In this document: positions 1 to 4,280 of the stretch, in pieces | Numbering within the stretch: position 1 is the stretch's first letter | Layout of the letters: every line of letters starts with the position of its first letter | From: Peptoniphilaceae bacterium | Lineage (GTDB): Bacteria > Bacillota > Clostridia > Tissierellales > Peptoniphilaceae | DNA length: 6,899 nt | NCBI GenBank assembly: GCA_029983595.1 | Contig: JASBZD010000065.1 | Location: 1-6,899 of the forward strand | Direction: 5' to 3' | Translations under genes and position numbers: made by a program | Notes under the pieces: generated by a model | Told to the model about the DNA's origin: nothing | The model's input: the letters and a program-made list of their open reading frames with translations, nothing else | Databases searched by the model: none

Positions 1-1274
1 GTAATGTTGTCATTAGCCATAGGTCTTTCACCTTGTAATACGTGAATATCTACAGAAGTTTGGTTATCTGCTGCTGTAGTAAATATTTGAGATTTTTTAG
101 TAGGAATAGTTGTATTTCTTTCGATAAGTGGAGTCATTACACCACCCATGGTTTCTAGACCTAATGATAATGGAGTAACATCTAGTAATAAAATATCTTT
201 TACATCACCAGATAATACACCACCTTGGATAGCAGCACCAAGAGCTACAGCTTCATCAGGGTTAATATCTCTTTGTGGTTCTTTTCCTACAAGTTGTTTT
301 ACTTTAGCTTGAACAGCTGGAATTCTAGTAGATCCACCAACTAATAACACTTTATCTATATCAGATGCTTGTAGTCCAGCATCTTTAAGAGCATCTTTAA
401 CTGGAGCTACAGTTTTTTCAACTAATGATGCAGTAAGCTCATCAAATTTAGCACGAGATAAATCCATATTTAAGTGAACAGGTCCAGCGCTAGTAGCTGA
501 AATAAATGGAAGATTTATATTAGTATTTACTGCAGAAGAAAGTTCTTTTTTAGCTTTTTCAGCAGCTTCTTGAATTCTTTGAAGACTCATTTTATCTTGT
601 CTTAAATCAATTCCATGTTCTTTTTTAAATTCTTCAGCTATATAATCCACTACAGCGTTATCGAAATCGTCCCCACCTAGTTTGTTATTACCACGAGTAG
701 ATAGTACTTCAAATACACCATCACCTAAATCAAGGATAGATACGTCAAATGTACCACCACCTAAGTCATATACCATAATAGTGCTATGACCTTGGTCCTT
801 ATCTACACCATATGATAAAGCAGCAGCTGTAGGTTCGTTAATAATCCTTTGTACATTTAAACCAGCTATTTGCCCAGCATCTTTTGTCGCTTGTCTTTGA
901 GCATCTGTAAAGTAAGCTGGAACTGTAATTACAGCATCAGTTACTTTTTCTCCTAAATAACTTTCAGTATCTGCTTTAATTTTTTGTAAAATCATAGCAG
1001 ATATCTCTTGTGGAGTATATTTTTTTCCATCTATATCCACTGTAAAATCAGAGCCCATATGTCTTTTGATAGAAGTAATAGTTCTATCTGGGTTAGTGAT
1101 AGCTTGTCTTTTAGCAGTTTCTCCTACTAATCTTTCTCCATCTTTTGTAAATGCTACTACTGAAGGAGTAGTTCTATTACCTTCAGCATTAGGGATAATT
1201 GTAGCTTGTCCCCCTTCTAATACTGCTACTGCAGAGTTTGTTGTACCTAAGTCAATACCAATTGTTTTTGCCAT
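1..1274 (-). CDS. dnaK: Chaperone protein DnaK (Hsp70), N-terminal part; C-terminus beyond left edge
   Basis: Hsp70 chaperone: an ATP-driven cytoplasmic foldase that works with GrpE and DnaJ. About 424 codons are present, of roughly 610 usual for the family. The ATG lies at 1274-1272, with AAAGGAG (1290-1284) nine bases upstream. Visible in translation are the phosphate-binding motif GIDLGTTNS (residues 6-14), ITVPAYF (116-122), the second ATPase signature VYDLGGGTFDVS (168-179), VLLVGGSTRIP further on, and the interdomain linker DILLLDVTPLSLG leading into the substrate-binding domain. The remainder of that domain and the lid are cut off by the window edge, not by a stop or frameshift. The segment after TITSIKRHMG is short, as in Gram-positive DnaK; the insertion typical of proteobacterial homologues is missing. 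It is the third gene of the hrcA-grpE-dnaK operon, 24 bases after grpE, with no promoter visible in that gap. Identification is certain. Confidence 0.98.
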   Translation of the reverse strand, partial: MAKTIGIDLGTTNSAVAVLEGGQATIIPNAEGNRTTPSVVAFTKDGERLVGETAKRQAITNPDRTITSIKRHMGSDFTVDIDGKKYTPQEISAMILQKIKADTESYLGEKVTDAVITVPAYFTDAQRQATKDAGQIAGLNVQRIINEPTAAALSYGVDKDQGHSTIMVYDLGGGTFDVSILDLGDGVFEVLSTRGNNKLGGDDFDNAVVDYIAEEFKKEHGIDLRQDKMSLQRIQEAAEKAKKELSSAVNTNINLPFISATSAGPVHLNMDLSRAKFDELTASLVEKTVAPVKDALKDAGLQASDIDKVLLVGGSTRIPAVQAKVKQLVGKEPQRDINPDEAVALGAAIQGGVLSGDVKDILLLDVTPLSLGLETMGGVMTPLIERNTTIPTKKSQIFTTAADNQTSVDIHVLQGERPMANDNI

Positions 1275-1298
1275 TTAATAATTCTCCTTTAAATTAAT

Positions 1299-1925
1299 TT
1301 ATTTTGAAACGCGTACCATTGACGGTCTAATTACTTCATTTTTTATTTTGTATCCTTTTTGGAGTACATCTACTACTATATCAGAATCTAAATCTGAATC
1401 TTCTACCACGCCTACTGCATAGTGAAAGTTTGGATCAAATTTCTGACCTTCAGCCTCTATCTCCACTATATCGTGTTTTTTAAGTACTTCCATAAGCTGA
1501 TCATCTATTAAATCAAAACCCTCAATTAGGCCTTTATCCCCTGTATGATCAGAAACGCTAACTAAAGCGAGGCTTAGATTATCTAGAACTGGAAGAATAT
1601 CCATTGCGAGTTTTTTTATACCTAAAGTCATATACTCTTTTTTCTCTAGATCAGTACGTCTTTTATAATTACTAAAGTCCGCTTGAAGTCTTAAAAGTTG
1701 ATCTTTAAGGCTCTCTAATTCCGAGTTTATATTCTCTTCATCAGATACCTCGCTAGAATCTTCTGATTCTTCACTAGACTCTTCATTTTCTTCAATCTCT
1801 TCCTCTTCAATTATCTCTTCATCTAATATAGTTTCGTCATCTTTCTCTTCATCAATAATTTCATAATCTTCATTTTCTAAATTATCGACATCTTTTTTTA
1901 CATCTTCTAAGTCTTCTTTTTTCAC
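1299..1925 (-). CDS. grpE: Nucleotide exchange factor GrpE
   Basis: GrpE dimers release ADP from DnaK and so drive the chaperone cycle in the cytoplasm. The 208-residue product has three parts. Residues 1-66 are very acidic, with runs of Glu and Asp, and probably disordered. Residues 67-115 form the long coiled-coil helix (LKDQLLRLQADFSNYKRR). The C-terminal beta domain carries FDPNFHYAV (163-171), near the family's usual FDPNxHEAV, and the signature VLQKGYKIKNEVIRPSMVRV (187-206). The start is GTG: an in-frame TGA lies 12 bases upstream, and the next Met is residue 99, inside the conserved region. The GTG overlaps the hrcA stop (GTGA), so translation is probably coupled. The acidic tail is somewhat longer than in many GrpE proteins but is a known variable region. 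Identification is certain from motifs and operon position. Confidence 0.98.
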   Translation of the reverse strand: MKKEDLEDVKKDVDNLENEDYEIIDEEKDDETILDEEIIEEEEIEENEESSEESEDSSEVSDEENINSELESLKDQLLRLQADFSNYKRRTDLEKKEYMTLGIKKLAMDILPVLDNLSLALVSVSDHTGDKGLIEGFDLIDDQLMEVLKKHDIVEIEAEGQKFDPNFHYAVGVVEDSDLDSDIVVDVLQKGYKIKNEVIRPSMVRVSK

Positions 1926-1936
1926 AAATCCACCTC
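1922..1936 (-). promoter_or_regulatory. grpE translation start: GTGA overlap with hrcA stop, plus internal ribosome binding site
   Basis: On the minus strand the last codons of hrcA contain GAGGTGG (1936-1930), followed by ATTT and then GTGA, in which the GTG starts grpE and the TGA ends hrcA. This fixes the GTG as the grpE start. It also suggests reinitiation by ribosomes finishing hrcA, which would keep repressor and co-chaperone synthesis linked. Confidence 0.85.
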
Positions 1937-2941
1937 ATACTCATTTTTATTTTCTATACTACTTAATGTCTCTGTAAAATTATAGATAATATTTAAAATC
2001 TTTTTATAGTCCATTCTAGTCGGACCTATTAACAAGACATTTCCATAATTATCATTTGAATCTCTATATCTACTAGAGATAGTTGAGTAAAACTTTAATG
2101 GAGTTTCGCTATTTTCATTTCCAATTTTGATATTTAATCTATCATTACTTTTCATAGCATAGTTAAATAAGTTATTATAATCTTCTAAAAAATTCATTAA
2201 AGATTTAAACTCATTTTCATTATCAAAATATCCATAAGCATTAGAAACACCATCTAAATAAATAGAAAAGTTTTTATCTCTTAAAAAATCCATGCCTAGT
2301 TCCATAATTTTAAGTATTATAACCCGATTAGGATAATCACTAGGAAGACTATCAAAAATTTTATTTATTTCATGAAAATCTTTATTAACTAAAAACTCTC
2401 TAGCTTTTTTTTCTATCTCTCTAACATCAACTATACCCCTAATATTTGATATCCCAACTACATAATTTTTGGAATAACCATGTTTTTCTATAAAAACAAC
2501 TAAAATATTTTCACTATCTAATCTTTCCACAACCAAGTAATTGATTTTAAAAGAAGTAAGTACGGGTGAAATCAAAACAGTTATATAATTTGTCTTTTCT
2601 GAAAGCATCTTATTAGCTAAAGTATAAAGCTCATTCTTGCTCTCATTTTCTAAACTATCAACTAAATAATTTTTAATATTTAGATTTTCAGAAAGTGCAT
2701 CATCTAAAAATCTATTAACATATAATCTATAAGCCTTCTCGGATGGCACTCTTCCTGATGAGACATGAGTCTTAGTAAGATAACCAAGCTCCTCTAGATC
2801 GCTCATCTCATTACGAATAGTCGCCGAACTAAGTCCTATAGAGTCGACTTTAGAAAGAGTGCGAGACCCAATAGGCTCAGCATATTTAATATGATAGTCA
2901 ATAATCTCTGTTAAAATCACAAGTTTTCTATTGTCTAACAT
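1922..2941 (-). CDS. hrcA: Heat-inducible transcription repressor HrcA
   Basis: HrcA represses class I heat-shock genes by binding CIRCE, and its folding depends on chaperonin, which ties operon expression to chaperone supply (established for the family). The 339-residue length is normal. Residues 1-75 form the winged-helix DNA-binding domain, including AEPIGSRTLS (21-30) and the recognition region LSSATIRNEMSDLEELGYL (37-55), followed by SSGRVPSEKAYRLYV (61-75). The middle is the variable GAF-like and insertion region. Near the C-terminus NVLLIGPTRMDY (301-312) matches the conserved family end motif. The ATG at 2941 is preceded by AAGGTGA (2951-2945) at normal spacing, and the N-terminus aligns with the family start. 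It is the first gene of the operon, with a CIRCE element directly upstream, so autoregulation is expected. Confidence 0.98.
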   Translation of the reverse strand: MLDNRKLVILTEIIDYHIKYAEPIGSRTLSKVDSIGLSSATIRNEMSDLEELGYLTKTHVSSGRVPSEKAYRLYVNRFLDDALSENLNIKNYLVDSLENESKNELYTLANKMLSEKTNYITVLISPVLTSFKINYLVVERLDSENILVVFIEKHGYSKNYVVGISNIRGIVDVREIEKKAREFLVNKDFHEINKIFDSLPSDYPNRVIILKIMELGMDFLRDKNFSIYLDGVSNAYGYFDNENEFKSLMNFLEDYNNLFNYAMKSNDRLNIKIGNENSETPLKFYSTISSRYRDSNDNYGNVLLIGPTRMDYKKILNIIYNFTETLSSIENKNEYEVDL

Positions 2942-2957
2942 ACATCACCTTCTATTA

Positions 2958-2984
2958 TTAGCACTCATATGTATCGAGTGCTAG
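2958..2984. promoter_or_regulatory. CIRCE operator (HrcA binding site)
   Basis: The sequence reads TTAGCACTC-N9-GAGTGCTAG. It matches the CIRCE consensus TTAGCACTC-N9-GAGTGCTAA at all arm positions but the last. It lies between the predicted hrcA transcription start and the hrcA ribosome binding site, so it would be both a DNA operator and part of the mRNA leader, as in other Bacillota. No second CIRCE was seen in the window. Confidence 0.97.
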
Positions 2985-2998
2985 AACCTCGCAAAAAT

Positions 2999-3028
2999 AT
3001 TATACCCCCTGTGGAGGTATTTAAACAA
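2999..3028 (-). promoter_or_regulatory. Sigma-A-type promoter of the hrcA-grpE-dnaK operon
   Basis: On the minus strand a perfect -10 box TATAAT (3004-2999) is preceded, after an 18-bp spacer, by a weak -35 box TTGTTT (3028-3023). The transcription start would fall near 2992, just before the CIRCE element, which is the usual arrangement for HrcA-controlled operons. The spacer is unusually GC-rich for this genome and contains an imperfect dyad (listed separately). Confidence 0.8.
3002..3020. repeat. Imperfect GC-rich dyad inside the hrcA promoter spacer, possible operator
   Basis: The plus strand reads ATACCCCC-TGT-GGAGGTAT: two 8-base arms with one mismatched pair around a 3-base centre. It overlaps the -10 edge and most of the spacer, so a bound protein would block RNA polymerase. 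The shape (AT ends, run of C, run of G) resembles operators described for the CsoR/RcnR repressor family, but no such regulator gene is in the window. The likeness is by eye only, and the dyad could be coincidental. Confidence 0.35.
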
Positions 3029-3054
3029 TAAAATATTAATAACTTTAATTTTCA

Positions 3055-3140
3055 TGGTGCTTTTGGCGGGAATCGAACCCGCACGTCCAAAGGACAACAG
3101 ATTTTGAGTCTGTCTCGTCTGCCAGTTCCGACACAAAAGC
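3055..3140 (-). tRNA. tRNA-Leu (anticodon CAA, decodes UUG)
   Basis: An 86-base cloverleaf with a long variable arm, as expected for a class II leucine tRNA. The acceptor stem GCTTTTG pairs fully with CAAAAGC, followed by discriminator A and an encoded CCA (3057-3055). The D arm has stem TCG/CGA and a loop containing GG. The anticodon stem ACAGA/TCTGT encloses the loop CTCAAAA, giving anticodon CAA. The variable arm GTCC-TTT-GGAC forms its own stem. The T arm is GCGGG-TTCGATT-CCCGC. All stems are intact. It lies on the same strand as hrcA, ending 26 bases before that gene's -35 box. Confidence 0.98.
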
Positions 3141-3148
3141 GTACTAAT

Positions 3149-3177
3149 ATAATACCATTTTCTATTTTTCTAATCAA
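3149..3177 (-). promoter_or_regulatory. Promoter of tRNA-Leu(CAA)
   Basis: On the minus strand TTGATT (3177-3172) and TATTAT (3154-3149) are separated by exactly 17 bases. A TG one base before the -10 box makes it an extended -10 element. Transcription would begin close to the mature tRNA 5' end at 3140. No terminator-like hairpin is visible between the tRNA 3' end and the hrcA promoter. Confidence 0.75.
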
Positions 3178-3201
3178 GAAATATAATCAACTCTTTAATT
3201 A

Positions 3202-3233
3202 TTGTAATGAAATCTTTAAACTTTTGTAATAAA
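3202..3233 (+). repeat. Paired TTGTAATRAA direct repeat upstream of the DUF1002 gene, possible activator site
   Basis: TTGTAATGAA (3202-3211) and TTGTAATAAA (3224-3233) are identical at nine of ten bases and start 22 bases apart, two helical turns. A weaker CTTTAA at 3214-3219 keeps the 11-base phase between them. The downstream copy sits where the -35 box of the following promoter should be. TGTAAT repeats in 11-base phase recall OmpR-family sites such as those of WalR, but the region is so AT-rich that chance is possible. Confidence 0.35.
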
Positions 3234-3248
3234 TTAATTTAATAATTA

Positions 3249-3257
3249 TGATATACT
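3249..3257 (+). promoter_or_regulatory. Extended -10 promoter of the DUF1002 gene
   Basis: TGATATACT supplies an extended -10 element (TG, one base, TATACT at 3252-3257). No acceptable -35 box lies 16-18 bases upstream; the nearest TTG-containing hexamer is 22 bases away. Transcription would start near 3264, giving a leader of about 23 bases that contains the ribosome binding site. The lack of a -35 box suggests either reliance on the TG element or activation from the upstream repeat. Confidence 0.6.
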
Positions 3258-3274
3258 CTACTTACTTCAAGTTT

Positions 3275-3281
3275 AAGGAGG
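3275..3281 (+). promoter_or_regulatory. Ribosome binding site that sets the DUF1002 gene start at 3287
   Basis: AAGGAGG lies five bases before the ATG at 3287. An in-frame ATG at 3248 has no such site, overlaps the predicted -10 region, and would place a non-signal-like stretch ahead of the signal peptide. The start at 3287 is therefore preferred. Confidence 0.92.
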
Positions 3282-3286
3282 AAATT

Positions 3287-4162
3287 ATGAAAAAATTAAA
3301 TAAAAGATTAATGGCAATTTTGCTAGCTACTATATTAGTTACTTCTCCAGTATTAGCTGATGCGACAGTTGGGGACTCAATAATAAGTATAGGAGCTGAT
3401 CTTACAGAAGATCAAAAATCTAAAGTAATAAAAGAACTTGATGCAGAAAATTCACAGTTAATTGAAGTAACTAACGCTGAAGAGCATAAATATTTAGGAA
3501 GCTATATCCCTGCTGGTAAAATCGGTTCCACTGCTTTATCTAACGCGAAAGTAACTTTAACTGAAAAAGGTAGCGGGATTAATGTAAAAGTAAGCGATAA
3601 TATTAATTATATTACGCCAGAAATGTATAGAAATGCCCTTATTACTGCTGGAATAACTGATGCAGATGTTGAAGTTACTGCATTAACTAGCGTTACTGGT
3701 ACTGGTGCCTTAACTGGTATTATGAAGGCTTATGAAACTATTACAGGAAAAGTTATCCCAGAAGATGTAAAACAAGTAGCTAATGAAGAAATGGTTGTTA
3801 CTTTTGATCTTAATGAACAACTAGATAATGAAGAAACAGCTAAAATGTTAAATGATATAAAAGCTACATTTGCTAAACAAATGCCTGAAACTAAGGAAGA
3901 AGCAAAAACTATTATAGTAAATATTTCTAATCAATATAATATAAATCTAACTGACGAACAAGTAGACCAAATAGCTGATCTATTAATGAAGATGAAAAAT
4001 GTAAATATCGATTGGAATGCAGTTTCTGAAACTGCTTCGAAATATATAGGAAAAGCTAGAGATTACTTCCAATCTGAAAAAGGACAAGAAACGCTAAAAC
4101 AGACCGGTAATTTTTTACAAAGATTTTTCTACTGGATAGCTAGTTTATTTAAAAAAGATTAA
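3287..4162 (+). CDS. Secreted DUF1002 family protein (YpuA-like), function unknown
   Basis: A 291-residue exported protein of the DUF1002 family, whose best-known member is Bacillus subtilis YpuA of about the same length; its biochemical role is not established. Residues 1-24 form a classic signal peptide: a basic start (MKKLNKR), a hydrophobic core and a type I cleavage site VLA/D after residue 24. Family features in the mature part are SIGADLTEDQ (34-43), VTNAEEHKYLG (61-71), the Gly/Ser-rich segment up to GSGINV, NINYITPEMYRNAL (105-118), AGITDADVEV (121-130) and SVTGTGALTGIMKAYE (135-150). The C-terminal half is predicted helical and ends in an aromatic amphipathic tail, NFLQRFFYWIASLFKKD (275-291). 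There is no LPXTG motif, so it is probably released or loosely held at the membrane by this tail (inference). It stands alone between its own promoter and a terminator. The family call is strong; the role is unknown. Confidence 0.9.
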   Translation: MKKLNKRLMAILLATILVTSPVLADATVGDSIISIGADLTEDQKSKVIKELDAENSQLIEVTNAEEHKYLGSYIPAGKIGSTALSNAKVTLTEKGSGINVKVSDNINYITPEMYRNALITAGITDADVEVTALTSVTGTGALTGIMKAYETITGKVIPEDVKQVANEEMVVTFDLNEQLDNEETAKMLNDIKATFAKQMPETKEEAKTIIVNISNQYNINLTDEQVDQIADLLMKMKNVNIDWNAVSETASKYIGKARDYFQSEKGQETLKQTGNFLQRFFYWIASLFKKD

Positions 4163-4168
4163 GATTAT

Positions 4169-4199
4169 AAAAGCGCATCTATAGTGGATGCGTTTTTTT
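4169..4199 (+). terminator. Rho-independent terminator after the DUF1002 gene
   Basis: The stem CGCATC (4174-4179) pairs with GATGCG (4187-4192) around a 7-base loop. It can be extended by a G-T pair and A-T pairs, and is followed by seven T residues (4193-4199). It begins within 12 bases of the stop codon, so the secreted-protein gene is probably monocistronic. Confidence 0.9.
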
Positions 4200-4231
4200 A
4201 CATAAATTTTAGATATTTATACTATTATATG

Positions 4232-4240
4232 TGTTAAAAT
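4232..4240 (+). promoter_or_regulatory. Probable extended -10 promoter of the zinc-ribbon membrane protein gene
   Basis: TGTTAAAAT contains TG, one base, then TAAAAT (4235-4240). There is no good -35 box at 16-18 bases. It lies between the preceding terminator and the ATG at 4281, giving a leader of roughly 34 bases with a GAGG ribosome binding site at 4270-4273. The region is AT-rich, so the exact box is uncertain. Confidence 0.5.
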
Positions 4241-4280
4241 ATATAAGATAGACTAACATTAAAACTAAAGAGGAAAATTA

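Noticed and set aside
1066..1278. A 70-codon plus-strand open frame with a hydrophobic start
   Set aside because: It is antisense to the most conserved part of the dnaK ATPase domain, so the sequence is explained by dnaK.
2982..3055. A minus-strand open frame of about 24 codons beginning at the last base of the tRNA CCA and ending before CIRCE
   Set aside because: It has no ribosome binding site, its ATG is part of the tRNA 3' end, and it runs through the hrcA promoter boxes; a leader peptide is not supported.
3248..3286. An earlier in-frame ATG that would lengthen the DUF1002 protein by 13 residues
   Set aside because: It has no ribosome binding site, overlaps the predicted promoter -10 region and would spoil the signal peptide; the ATG at 3287 has AAGGAGG at ideal spacing.
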